This document shows positions 1-11,902 of a stretch of DNA of 64,000 bases, one piece after another. A program made the translations under genes and the position numbers. Each line of letters starts with the position of its first letter. Position 1 is the first letter of the stretch. The notes beneath the pieces were generated by a model. The model was given only the letters and a program-made list of their open reading frames with translations, was not told the DNA's origin and did not search any database. This DNA is from Symbiodinium natans (taxonomy: Eukaryota; Sar; Dinophyceae; Suessiales; Symbiodiniaceae), in the NCBI GenBank assembly GCA_905221605.1, contig CAJNDS010000657.1, forward strand, positions 803,501 to 867,500. Reading direction: 5' to 3'.

Positions 1-395
1 ACGGGAAGACACGGACGCCTCTTTTCGCCGTGGGTTTACGTCGCCTCCCCTCTTGATTTCTGACCTGCTGCTTCCTGAAGGAGCCTTAGGGAAGGATGCG
101 GGGGGGCAGATGCCTTCTCACCCTGAAGCTTGGAAAGGTGCTGTGGGCTCATGGGTTTCGGAGTGGCTGGGTGATCCTGTGAGCCACGGCGAACGCTGCA
201 ATGCCGGAAGGTCATGGGAGACCAAACCCCCCAACCTGAAACTCAAAGTTGAGAGTCCCCCCCCCCAGGCCAAGGCTTGCTACACGTGGGTTTTTGCTCT
301 TACCCCCCCTCCCCCTGCCCCATTCCCCTTCGAAGCATTAGCAAATTTAGGGGTATTTGGTCCGGGGCTAGCCTCCGGAACTTTCCACAGCGGAT

Positions 396-430
396 AAACC
401 CTAAACCCTAAACCCTAAGCCCTAAACCCG
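396..430 (-). repeat. CCCTAAA telomere-type island
   Basis: About five head-to-tail CCCTAAA units with one CCCTAAG variant. The plus strand shows the C-rich sense. Confidence 0.85.
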
Positions 431-1385
431 GATCTAGTGCAAACCTCTGCTTCTTTCGGATTCGTGCTTTTGCGGCTCCAGTCGTTCGGGCTTCAAAAGC
501 GGCTCGAGTGGGATTTAATCCCGGGTGAGGGTTCAACGGAGTTCGGCTTGACAGGCTTTAGGGGTTTAGGGTCTGTAGGGCTTCGGCTTCAGGGTTTCGA
601 GGGCTTAGGTTTTGGGGTTTTGGAAGGCCTTGGTCGTTGGCGACTCCCTGCCGCTATCATGGGCCCTGCTTGATGTGGATACATCGCTAGCCCAACGCCG
701 CCCGACCGAGCCTCTTCTTCGCTCGGGCGGGCCGCCAAATCTGAAGCCCTAAACCTCTCAACCCCTGAGGCCCAGCGAAAGCCCGAACTCACAGCTTTCA
801 GAAATTCAACACCAATTTCGCGTTGCCCTCATGACGCCCAGGCTGCAGGGCTCCCGGGCTCCCGGCGAGTTACAGGCTGGGTTCCTCTGCACAGATCTGG
901 CCGATGGCGGACTCCTCGGAAAGGTTGCCGCTAAGGGCGCTTTCAGCATGCCCTTGCCAGAATGGGTGGCCATGTGATTGACGATACTATCCACTGTCTG
1001 ATATCTTCGTTCAGGGTTCCTTAACATTCCTGAACGGCAACAAGCCCAGCGCAATCCCATGCCCTCCACCTTCAGGCCGTAGCAGACGATTGCAGTACCA
1101 AACCTAAGAAACTATACGAAGAGCGTACCTATATCCAGCTGTGAAACTCTTACACAGCTTTGTTTCGCCGGCTGATTCTCTGGGGGGACTCAGCTTGTAG
1201 TTCTGCGGATATCACCAACAAGAAAACAGCCCAGCATCGACTGGTTCTCTTGATGAAGATTGACTTTGATGGGTTTTTTTCTAAGCCGCACAAATGCTTT
1301 ACGTGGGACTTGGCTGAAAGATCCTTCAAGTATAAGAAACAAACTGTACCATGAGAGACCCCCAGAGGGCCCATAACTGAGATTG

Positions 1386-1432
1386 ACCCTAAACCCTAAA
1401 CCCTAAACCCTAAGCCCTAAACCCTAACCCCT
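1386..1432 (-). repeat. CCCTAAA telomere-type island
   Basis: About six CCCTAAA units with one CCCTAAG variant, C-rich strand on plus. A further three-unit island follows at about 1523-1548. Confidence 0.85.
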
Positions 1433-1803
1433 AATTCGTACACCCTTGCATGTCCGGAGCCCTACAAACCGCACCCCCTGCTTAGTTGGGCAGCGTTGAC
1501 GTTGCAACCCAGAAGCCTTTGCCCCTAAACCCTAAACCCTAAACCCTGCCAAGCCCTACACCCTGAACCCTTTTTGGCTTGGTGGGGTTTAGGGCCTTCA
1601 TCTGGGCAGCTCTTCAATTGTCTATGACCATAGCATACCTGCACAATGGGATAATGGGAAGCACTAAAGGGGATCTTGCTAAACCCTACACCCTGAACCT
1701 AAACCCTCGCAAGACTTCTGACAGCCCCGTCAACGACCCAAGGCTGCGACCAGTATTCTTTGGATCCACTGCCCCTGAGGCGCCTTCCGAAGGGCTTGGA
1801 GTC

Positions 1804-1973
1804 TAGGGTTAAGGGTTTAGGGTTTGGGGTTTAGGGTTTAGGGTTTAGGGTTTAGGGTTTAGGGTTTAGGGTTTAGGGTTTAGGGTTTAGGGTTTAGGGT
1901 TTAGGGTTTAGGGTTTAGGGTTTAGGGTTTAGGGTTTAGGGTTTAGGGTTTAGGGTTTAGGGTTTAGGGTTTG
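1804..1973 (+). repeat. Longest interstitial TTTAGGG array
   Basis: Roughly 24 nearly perfect TTTAGGG units in the G-rich sense on plus, with one TTTGGGG variant near each end. This is the opposite orientation to the islands at 0.4 and 1.4 kb, so the C-rich and G-rich arrays face each other across about 370 bp. It is the longest telomere-type tract in the window. Confidence 0.95.
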
Positions 1974-3632
1974 GGCAGTTCAGGGGTGAGGAGTTTGAGT
2001 CAAAGGCTCGGGGCTACGGGTTTATAGGGTTTGGGGACGAAGTGGGGAGGGCCACGAGCTCTTCAGCTTGAGCTCAGGCTTGTGACTCTCAGAGAAGTCT
2101 CTGAGGGTTTTGAAGTGTTTGGGACTTCGACGGCAGCGAACAGTTAACGGTTCACCGGCAAGCCCTAGGCAGTTCTCCCAAGTCCCTGCTTGTAAGGTTT
2201 CTAAAGGTTCGCTGGAAGCCCAAGTTTCCACCGCAGAAGCCACCTGGTTCTGCTCCATCGCTTGGAAGGCGGCGGCCAGGGCAGGGGTGAGGGACTTGTT
2301 CTGCGCAGCGAAGAGATGTGCAGAAACGGAAGGGGGGGCTTTTCACTGCGGGCCAAGTCGGCCCACATCTCTTTAACGGGCTACGTAACAAGTTGAAGTG
2401 ATACTGCCCCTGAGCACTCGAACTTGCCGGCAGACACTGCAGTTCTCACTGATGGCCACAAGCCCACAAACTGCTGTTGGGATGAGGGCTGCACCGGAGA
2501 GTTCGGCGGCACGCGCAGTGGCGCAAACTCCTCGTAGGCCTCGGCCAAGGCATACTCGGCTTGATGTGCCTGAAACCCTCAACCATCATCGTGAAACTAC
2601 GCCTGTAGGACATACCCCTGGTGTCTTTACATATCGGACTGTTGGTCGTGTTCGATATGTCATGTAAACAAACCTGCGTCGGTGATGCGTTGCCCGTTCT
2701 GCTTCATGTCATTCATGTATGTATGAACATATTCCATATGTCTCCGTATGTTTATCCTGTCATAGTTGGTTTCGAAACATGATGAAGGACGCGTTTCGAA
2801 GATTTTTTGCGGGACTTCATGCAATCAACGATGAAGGAGATTCTCGGCTCGAGATCCATCCTGTGGCCGTGGCCCTCAGGCAGTCTTCAAGCACAGACGC
2901 CTCGGAAATGTAGAGCTTGGGAATTTGGGATCAGCCATTGAATGTTTAAAGTTTGGATTCTTTGGCAGATTCGATGAATTTGAGGCAACGAACGACAGAG
3001 GCGATTAACACCCGAAGGAGGCAATGTCTGTTTCGCCTCTTGAGGCTCTAAGGCCAAGGGGTTAAGTGATGAAGGTTTGCTAGGACTCAGAGTCGGGCTG
3101 AGGGTGCTTGACGCGGCGACTTCTGTTGTAGCTGGGCAGCTCTCCAACTCGGATCCCTTCTTCTGGGGCTCTGATAGCATACAACCCTGAAAATAAACAC
3201 ATGCCAAGGCATCAGCCAGTTCCCCACACCCGAAATCTCCCCAAGGCAACCCCTCGAAAGACGAAATTCAAGCCCTAAGCCTACTGAATCCCAAACTCCA
3301 AGGCCCAGTTCATTCGGCGCAAACACTTGAGCCGGCCCTCTCCAGGGCTTCTCTGTGAGAGGGGACGAGGCCCGAAATGCCAAGGCATGCCCGTAACTTC
3401 GAGGCTCGTGCCTCTGCCTGGGAGTCAGCGAGGCCGGCCTCACCTAGCGAACTTGGGAGGTGCGGGCGGCCTTAGAATGTCAGCTCTCTTTAGGGCCCTG
3501 TTATGATGCCGCCTCTTAGTATATAGGGTCGTGGTGCGCATGCGTGTTGGGTTCACGGAGGGGCTCTCAAAGGAGTTCAGGCCCAAGGGGCTGCGCCTCG
3601 ACTTGTGGCCTTCTTCAACCCTGACCAAAAAA

Positions 3633-3720
3633 GGGGTTTACGAAAGTAAGAGGTCCCCCAAATTGTCGGAGGCCCCTTAAAATCAGGAATCCAACAAGGT
3701 ACCCCTAATTCCGAAACCCC
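3633..3720 (-). mobile_element. MITE-like palindromic element, copy 1 (inverted)
   Basis: An 88-bp element with terminal inverted repeats of the form GGGGTTTACGAAAGTA at the left and CTAATTCCGAAACCCC at the right. Its reverse complement aligns along its whole length with the copies at 6425 and 13882, including the words TAGGGGTACCTT and AATTTGGGG. It has no coding capacity. Size and structure fit a miniature inverted-repeat element; the parental transposase is not in the window. Confidence 0.65.
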
Positions 3721-6268
3721 AAGAAGTCCCCAAGCCCCCCAACAAACTGCCGGCCTCGCGGAAGCGGTGCGGCCTGTGGCTTGGCTACTCAAGTGGAGCC
3801 AAGCTCTCAGAATTCTTGGAGGGTCAGGGTTTAGGCTTTGGGCTGGGGGTCCTCACCTGTAGAAGTACAAATTGGGCGTGCGGTCGCCCAAAAAGCCCAC
3901 GTCATTAACCCTAAACCCTAAACCCTAAACTTTAGGATGGTCTGGGTGACCTACTTTCATGCTGCAACTGAACCTTCTGGGAAAAAACCCTTCCCAGATC
4001 TTGCAGCCAGCCCCCTAAACCCTCCCCCAAGTCCCCCATCCTGCATCACAACCCTTACACCCCCCAAAAACCCTAGGCACCCTAACGCATCCTCAACCTA
4101 CACTGCACGTTCAACCATCATCTCAGACATCCCGAAACCACCCCCAAATTCCTCAGCAATCCAACCAAACCCAAACAACCCCAAAACCCAAAACCCCAAA
4201 CCCTAAAGCCCCATGACCTAAAACCCCCCAAGCCCCTAAAGCCCCCCTACATTTTGAAACTTCCGTTTCAGGGCTTTCCCCAACCCTCAACCCGAAGAAC
4301 CCCACTTCCCACCTGGGACCAGCCCACGGGTCGCGGGGGCAGCTGGGCCGGGCTCAGGGCCCTGCGCGCCTCGGAGCTCTCCAGGCGCGAAAGGGCTGAG
4401 AGGGTTGATAGGGCTTTGGGGCTTAGGGTTGACAGGGTTGGAAGGGTTGTTGGGATCTACGTAGGGCTTCTAGAGTGTGGAGTTTAGGGTTTGGGGCCTA
4501 GGGCTTGGGGTTTGGGGTGCTTAGGGGAAAGCCACTAGCGTCAAGAGTGTTTGTTGTTGTTGCGGCGCTTTTGGGCTGCAGGTGCGGGAAGCGCTTTTCA
4601 TCTGCTGCGGGTGCCGGGGCTCGCTTTTTAGCGGTGGATGCGGGGAGGCGTGCCTCTTCCAGTGCACTCACCGGGCCGGCCACCCCCCCAAAAAAACGAA
4701 AAACGCACGTACAAAGCAAAAACGGCACCCAAACATCACAACGAGGCTTTGAGTGGGTTTGACTTAGGCGGTTTGCGCTTTGAGGGTTCGGGCTTCAGCT
4801 TAAGGAAGTCCGGCAAGCTCTACACCCCTGACCCTGAATCCAGCCACGAGCAGTGTGAATGGGCAAGATACACACATCCACACGAAGCCCTACGCCCAAC
4901 CTGAAACAGCTCCAATGCCTCCAATGCCTCTTGTGAACTTCGCCCCGCCTCCTTCTTTGGCGACCTTGGCGTGAGGTTTACGCCTCACACCGCAGGGCAC
5001 AGCTGGGCCATGGCTTCGGTGCTTGGGGTTTTTGCGCGGCGAGACGGTGGATCTACGGGGTTTAGGCGCAAGCTGCTTTAAAGCTTCAGGCCGTGGGCCA
5101 CGGGTGCAGGGAGCCGCCCCAATGCCAACAGTGAACCCGAAACCTTATACGTCCCCAAACCTTGAACCCCGCCTCAGCCCTCAAAACCAAAAGTAGTTCT
5201 GGGCGCCTCAAGTTCTGCAAGGCTCAACTCACCTCACCTCCGCAGAGTTCAGGTTGAAGCAGTGGCTTTGGGGCCTTTTGGGGGAGCACCTGAAGCCAAC
5301 GCTCAGTCCGGGGTGCCTGGGCTGCGTGCTCGACGGGGCGTGGCCGCACCTCCGCATCGGAAGCCCCGGGGTCGAACCACAAAGGCTTTACTTCAGAGCG
5401 GCGTCGAAGGTGTTTTGGGGGGTTGGCCATGGCAAGAGGGCGCTTGCTTGAGCAGGCGCAGTTCCCACGGTGCCATGAGCTCACTCAAGATTTGGGATAT
5501 TCTGGGCTGGCCCGACCATGTGAAAAAAGTCCGTTCACACACAAGGCGGCCGGCCTAAGGGCGAGTTGAAGAGCTGGTCAAGCTGCTGCTTCGGGGCCTG
5601 CGCTAGGTGAGCCCAGGCTCCCCCCGGGGGGCCCTTCAAAAGCTGGGACTCTGCAAGGGGCTCTTTAGGGACATCTAGCGTTTCACCTAGGCTCCTGCAC
5701 TGTCTGGTTGCAAGTGTCGCTCCCTCCGGGGGGGTTGCTGCTACCGGTCATGGAGTCCTGACGTTGGGGTAGGGCCCAGCCTAAACAGCCCAGGCAAACG
5801 GGCATGGAGCCTCCAACAACCAAGTTGCTACAAGGAACCCCCCCTCAGCCGCAAGCAGCGGGTGCTCGAACACCATGCAATCCCTGCAGGGCTATATGCC
5901 TTCTACTGCGACCCGACAAACCCTAGGAGCCCCAAACCCTAAACACCCCTTAACCCTAACAGTCCTGTTATGAACAGGACTGCTAGCGCCGTATCCCCCA
6001 TGACCAAATCCTAAATCCCAGAAGCCCCATAGCCTTCAAAGCCTGTGAGTCCTGCAAAGCCCTACTGTAGGCCCAAAACATCCCCAAAACCATAAATCTA
6101 TAAACCCGAAACCCTGCAAACCCCTCAACCCTAAACCCTAAACCCCAAACCCTGAAACCTAAAACTAAAAATAATAGCAGGAAGCTCCAAGAAACCCAGA
6201 AGCCCCAAACCAGCAGAGCCACGTGCCTCGCGGTGATGAAACCGCTGAGCCGCCTCCGACACATGGGG

Positions 6269-6388
6269 ATGGGGGGTTTTACGATATTAGGGGGTGCCCT
6301 TATTGGGGTTTAGGGTTTAGGGTTTAGGGTTTAGGGTTTAGGGTTTAGGGTTTAGGGTTTAAGAGGTACCCTATTGGGCCCCTTATAC
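6269..6388. repeat. TTTAGGG array bracketed by partial MITE 5' ends
   Basis: A perfect TTTAGGG array of about eight units (6305-6360) is flanked on the left by GGGGTTTTACGATATTAGG and its continuation, and on the right by GAGGTACCCTATTGGGCCCC. Both flanks resemble the first third of the MITE-like family whose full copy starts at 6425. The array therefore sits between two partial copies of the same element end. Confidence 0.55.
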
Positions 6389-6424
6389 CCGCTCTCTGGA
6401 ACTTCTCCTTGTTGAGCTCCATAC

Positions 6425-6513
6425 GGGGTTTACGAGATTAGGGGTGCCTTATTATAACGGGATCCTACCATTTGGGGGTCTATATCAGGGGTCCCCTATT
6501 TTCGTAAACACCC
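6425..6513 (+). mobile_element. MITE-like palindromic element, copy 2
   Basis: An 89-bp element beginning GGGGTTTACGAGATTAGGGG and ending CCCCTATTTTCGTAAACACCC, so the two ends are imperfect inverted repeats of about 20 bp. The centre carries the family word ATTTGGGG. Non-coding. Confidence 0.65.
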
Positions 6514-6990
6514 AAACGTAGTTCACAAGAGGGTTCATCAGTCATGCATAAATGCCATAGTTTTCGATGATAATCCTTTTTGGTTCGTACCAGTTTTTTC
6601 TAGGCCTGCAGGGCGTTAGGCTGATGACACCCAGCAAAACCTTACAAACCCCCTCTTGAACCCTGCCTTTTCGCCCTCAAGCCCTGCAAAAACCCTATCA
6701 ACACTGTATAACCTCAAGGCACTTGCGCCTGCCATGCTGCCAACTCAGCCCGCATGTCTCGCTTGCCTGCGACTGGTGGGGGGTGGGTGGGGGTGGGTGG
6801 GGAAATTTTGCCGGCTGTGGGTTTAAAGGGCTCAGGTTTCGAGAGCTTGAAGGGCAGAGGGTGAAGGTTTGAGGGGCTTGAGGGAGGGATCCACCTCCTC
6901 CGCCAAGCAACGGCGCCGCACCTACCACCCAAACACCTGTATTCTGCACCCCGTCACCTCTTTTTTTTGAGGTTACGGATCCCGAAAGCA

Positions 6991-7041
6991 TAAACCCTTA
7001 ACCCTAAACCCATAAACCCTAAACCCATAAACCCTAAACCC
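6991..7041 (-). repeat. Variant telomere-type island
   Basis: CCCTAAA units interrupted at regular intervals by CCCATAAA, giving a 14-15 bp higher-order unit repeated about three times. Confidence 0.7.
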
Positions 7042-7701
7042 GGGCTGCGCAAGGAGCTCTGGGAGGCTACTCCCTGCGACGCGCCTTTGCTGCGCGGGCT
7101 GGCAAACCCACGTGCCGCGTCGACAGCCACCATGGCACGGACAAGCACAGGTGGCGCTTGGGCGCTAAAGCTCCTGTACAAAAGGGGCCTTAGTCATTGA
7201 AATAATGTTTTGGTGGTTATTATCGTCTGAGTATAAAGGGACCATAAACAAATACTATTGATTATTCCGACCCCTTTTTTTAATGACTGCGGACTACTGA
7301 CAACTGGAAGAGTTTGTTGGAACATGTGGCGAAGCGCATCTCACTTGAGGGGCACACGGCACCAATGGCAGCACCAGCCCATACAGCGAAAGTTTAAGCT
7401 TACAAACGCACGATGTCCAACAAAAACGAAGAAACTGAGGTTGGAGGTCTGGGCTCCTTCTGAGATTCTTCTGAGATCTTCTGAAACTCTTCTCTCTTCA
7501 GGTTCTGAGCTCATGAGCCAGCACCCCCACCCCACAATTTCCGGGATACCTATCTGCTGAGAAGGGGCTACTTGGCGGTTCACCGTGCTCGCACTCTCTT
7601 TGTGAATCCGGCTGTGTTTGCAACAAGGAAGCCCTCAGATCGAAAGCCCTCACTCCTCGCTGCCTTTGAACTCCTAGGTCGGCTATGTCGGCTTGACGGT
7701 T

Positions 7702-7801
7702 AAGGGTTTTTAGGGTTTAGGGTTTAGGGTTTAGGGATTAGGGTTTAGGGTTTAGGGTTTAGGGTTTAGGGTTTAGGGTTTAGGGTTCAGGGTTCAGGGT
7801 T
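7702..7801 (+). repeat. TTTAGGG array with TTCAGGG edge
   Basis: About fourteen G-rich units, mostly TTTAGGG; the last three at the right edge are TTCAGGG and one internal unit is ATTAGGG. Confidence 0.9.
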
Positions 7802-9497
7802 CAAGCTTCAGGGGAGTCTCCAGACACGATGAACGCAATCTGGGTTCCGGCTGGGTAACCTAAACGTAGCTACCGTCATAAGGAGACCATTATACAATAC
7901 ATTCTGTGTCCTTAGTGAGACGTCAGAGGTGTTCTGAAGGACCCCCTGATTGCCCTGTTCTGATCCCTTCCCAGCAGAACCCTCAAAGAGTACCCCGCTC
8001 CTTTTTTGAGCTTTCGAACAGAGAGAACCCCAAAAGGGATCCGGCCCCTCCTCCATTAGACTCTCTCGCTTCGGTCTCGAGGGGGAGGGAGGGGGGGTGG
8101 GGGTGCGGGGAGCGCACCTCTTTTCAAAGAGTTCAGACGGGCCGGCAGGAAAGATCGGAGAAAGCAAATGAAGAGAACTTCAAACAGTTGTGCAGCTGAC
8201 CCAGTGATTTCAAGACGATTCTCTTCAACCTTCACACTTACATCTTACATTGCCACCGAAGTGCATGGAAAGCACGGCCGGGCGCAACTCGCCACAAGTT
8301 CGACAGCAAACAAACAAGTTTGGCTGAGCTGACTTGTATCCGCAAAAGGACACCAAGTATTATACACTCACCGTAATATAAACCCTGCTTCGACATGAGG
8401 TTCGGGACCCGCCCTCGCCCCCCCGCGCCTGGGCTGTGATTCTGATGCACTGCGTCTCTGGGGCTTAAACGGCTCCGGGCGATACGTAACCTGAAAACTT
8501 CAGGAGAAGACCCACGATTCCTGCGAAACAAAAGAGCATGAGTAAGTATCCATTTCTTTCTGAGATTGCGAAGGAAGATACCCGGAACAGAATTCCTACC
8601 CTAAGTAAAACCTACACCCTACACACCCCAAACTCAAGTACTCAGCCCGATTCAGATCTCCCTCACCCTCAAACCCCAAGATCTCAAACTCCGAAAAGAT
8701 CTGGTTTAGGGTTTAGGATTCTCTGAACGATCATAAAGACATTGATTCCGCAATCTTCAATCCCACAAACTACTAACCCTCCGGCTGAGAACCACTGCAC
8801 GCGCAGAAAGCGCCTCGGATTGCGTTTTCAATCTGCGATTGCAGACAGAGAATCCGCGCCCGTTGGGTAGTCGGAGGGCTTCAAGCTTTCAAGCAGCAAG
8901 CACCCCTGCCGCCTTCTAGCATGCCAGCGTCACCTGCCGAAGCATGTCAAGCACCTGGAAGATTGGGCAAGGGTTGGCAAGGACCTTCGGTCCGGAAAGA
9001 AGAACATGAGCCACTGGCCCACAGACACCGCAGAGAAAAAGCTCAAGAGCAGGAGCCAGCTGAAGGTGGGCCCTTTCACCACAAGGGCCATCACACAGCC
9101 ATTGGTTGCTCCTGCCACCAGAAAAAGAAGCAGAAAAAAAAACACATAAAGATAGTTATTATTATATAAATAAACCCTGCAACCGAAAAGCGCTCAAACG
9201 CTGAAGCACCAAGCCCCACGCCTACACCCTCAGGCCCTGAGCCCCCATGCCTACACCCTAGGGCCCAGAACCCCACACCCTAACACCCTAAATCCTAAAC
9301 CCTAAACTCTCAACCCTAAACCCCCTAAACCTCCTAAACCATAAACCCTACACCCTAAATCACCAATTTTGGGCCATTGGATAATCCTAACCTTCCGAAG
9401 CCCCTGGATTCCCTGGACCCAGCACCGCCCACGGTACCTTCTGCGTGGGGCTTTAAGGCGTAGGGCTTAGGGCTTAGGAGGGTTTACGGTTTAGGAG

Positions 9498-9539
9498 GGT
9501 TTAGGGTTTAGGGTTTAGGGTTTAGGGTTTAGGGTTTAG
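9498..9539 (+). repeat. TTTAGGG array
   Basis: Six perfect TTTAGGG units preceded by degenerate GGTTTAGGAGGG versions. Confidence 0.9.
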
Positions 9540-10197
9540 AGATGTACATCCGAAATTCACATGTGCCTCACAAAACCCCAAAACACCTGGGCTCTCCCAT
9601 TACCAGCGCCCGCCCAAAAAGGGCGATCAAAAATCAAGCAGCCCACCCCCGCATGAAGCGCACTCCCGACTTTGAGGGTTGCAGGGTTTAGAGAGGGCCT
9701 ACTGCTCTACTTTCGAAATCCACGGGTCTGCAGACCCCTAAAACACCCTAAGCCGCTCCTAGCAAGGTAAAGATGTAGACGTACGTCAGCAGGGCCCCAA
9801 GGAAGGTGACCTTTGTTGGGACCTTTTTAGCAACTGATCAGTTTTTTTATTCTAGAAACCCAAAAACCCTTGAAAAAGGAATGCACCTTAAACCCGAGTA
9901 GGATCCTTTAAGGCACATGCCTTATTTAAGGGCTTTTGGGCTTTCTAAGTATCCAGAAATGCGAAATGATTCTCAACAATGACCTAGCGACGACAGCACG
10001 CAGCGCCCAGCAAGTTGCCATCGAAAGGCCCCAATTTAGGATCCTCGCGGAAGGGAGGGTTGAGGGGCGGAAGAGGTAGGACACTCAAGACTCCAGCGCG
10101 GCCTTTTTTGGAGCTTCACAGAAGGCCTCAGCGGTTTCGGGTTTAGGCGCTACTAGGGCATCGACTTCCCAAGCTGCAAGACTGAATCCAGGACCCT

Positions 10198-11902
10198 TCA
10201 GGTCGGGGTCGTGTAGAACTCAGGGCTTGAGCTGGGAAACACGGGGGCTCTGCCGGTCCTCAGCAGGCATGGGAAAATGGTCGAAACGGAAATGGCGTAG
10301 AAGAAGATGTATCCACAGTCGGCTGCATAGAGCGCGAGGAAAGACGGGTAGCCCTCGTACTCCAGGGCGTCGTCACACGTGCCGAAGCCATCGCACAGCA
10401 AGAAAGAGCAGGAGAGCAGGAAGAGCCACAAGGGCAAGGAAGCCAGCATGCAAACCCCCAGGGGTAGGTCTGTGGCACCTCCCGAGTGGGCCAGAATAGC
10501 TGTGCGCAGCGGGCCACGGACGTCTGCATTGAAGAGCTCGAGGCACTCGGCGTGGCTTGGAAAGCTGGTGAGGGGCCGAACCTGCGGGCTCCTGTAGTGG
10601 GTGAGAGTTCGGGCTGCTTCTGACTCACTTTCAGAAGTGGGTTTGTAGGTAAAGTTATCATGGCTGCTAAACATAGAACGTTAGAGCTTGAGTGCTCAAG
10701 GGTCTGACGGCTCAGGAACCGTGGGTTCGGGCTTGGCAGGCTTAGAGTGCTGCGGTCTCGTGTGGCAGTGTGGTGTTTGGAGTTTTTAAGGTTAAGGCTA
10801 GGGTACATTTGGCTTCAGGTTGGTCTCCTGAGCACTACTGCTTCCTCCAGCAATCGCTCCCGCTCTTGCTGTACTTCCCGCGAGTCCATGTAAACCGAAG
10901 ACGAAGCAAGCACAACAGTTTCGGGCAAAGAACCGATCTCATCGTAGAGCTCAGCAATCTCCGACTCTAACATCGCCCTGTCGGCATGGACGCTACATTT
11001 CGCGGCTCGTACGTCGAAGTCAGCCAGCTGGTCCAACATGAAACCATGCTGCGCCAGCTTAAACCTGAAGGATATCGCCGTGGCCAGTGCTGCAGGCAGG
11101 TACGCGACGGCATTGGCCCAGTTATAGCAGACGGACTGCATGAAGCTGTCAAAGTGAGATGATGGCGCCCCCAATGCTTGATACCCCGGCAGGCTTTGCG
11201 CCAATGTCTCGACCTTGATTCCCAGACATTTTTCGGGGGCACACCTGCAAATCTGCGAATCTAGGAATTAGCAATGTCTCAACAAAGACCCCCGAAGCCT
11301 GCAGCAGATTCGGCTTAGGCACCGGGAGCACCAAGAAGCGCACGCTGACCCAGTCAAGCAGCATCGTCAGCAGCAACCACGGGGGCAGCCACACAGGCAC
11401 AACCGCCAGAGCACGGCTACTGTCGTCAACGCGAGTCTTGATGAACATCGCAAACTCTAAGTTGCACCATAAACGCTCGAAGTAGCCTCAACTTTGTCGT
11501 TGTTGACGAAAAACGACGAGAGCCAGAGGCCCCGAAGATCGGGAGTTGGGGGGGGCTTCCATAGCTTACGGGCCTTGTCTGGGCGACCCCCCTAAGGATG
11601 AAAGAACTTCTGGGGGGACACTCTGCCACCCCGCGGCCCGCTTTTATAAACGAGCCAAAGGGTAGCCAAGTGGCTTTCGTCCCAAAGCACCACCATGTGA
11701 GAAGAGCGGCGCACAAAGTCGGGCAGCGAACGAACAAACATCTCCTTGACAGACTCGTCGGATTGTGGGATGCAGAGCTTGTCCAGCCAAAGCTTTCGGT
11801 GTCCGCAGCTCACGGTGTGACCAAACAGGAACAGCACAAAAAAGACTGCCATGGGCAAGTCCACGGTGAGTGGATACACCAGCGGCGTGACCAGTGGATT
11901 GC
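10198..11902 (-). CDS. Multi-exon membrane protein with DKLCI (TIR-like) domain, partial
   Basis: Four open exonic blocks read in order on the minus strand. Exon A (11902-11675) starts after a pyrimidine-rich acceptor ending CCACGCCAG, encodes a hydrophobic segment (MAVFFVLFLFGHTV) and then LWLDKLCIPQ...MVVLWDE. Exon B (11486-11245) continues with YFERLWCNLEFA and a second membrane segment around LPPWLLLTMLLDW. Exon C (11135 to about 10817) has a third hydrophobic stretch and FDVRAAKCSV...DR. Exon D (within about 10620-10198) has two more hydrophobic segments around LASLPLWLFLLSCSFLL and GYIFFYAISVSTIF. The pattern W-DKLCI-Q...MVVLW...RLWC-E-A resembles a TIR/SEFIR-like fold that I associate with large membrane-protein families of dinoflagellates; that is from memory of the family. 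Upstream exons and the true start are not visible, and the exon C/D junction is unresolved. Confidence 0.5.
11136..11244 (-). other. Possible GT-AG intron
   Basis: A 109-bp segment starting GTGTGCCCC after RFADLQ and ending CATGCAG before SVCYNWANAV keeps phase 0 between the two open frames. Other AG acceptors lie nearby, so the exact junction is uncertain. Confidence 0.35.
11487..11674 (-). other. Probable GC-AG intron
   Basis: Removing this 188-bp segment joins WDE-S to YFERLWC in frame: exon A ends in GACGAAA, the intron starts GCCACTTGG and ends GTTGAG, and exon B resumes GCTACTTCGAG. The serine codon is split by the intron. The in-frame alternative without splicing reads SHLATLW and then diverges from the expected RLWC-E-A pattern. 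GC donors are known to be common in dinoflagellates. Confidence 0.5.
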
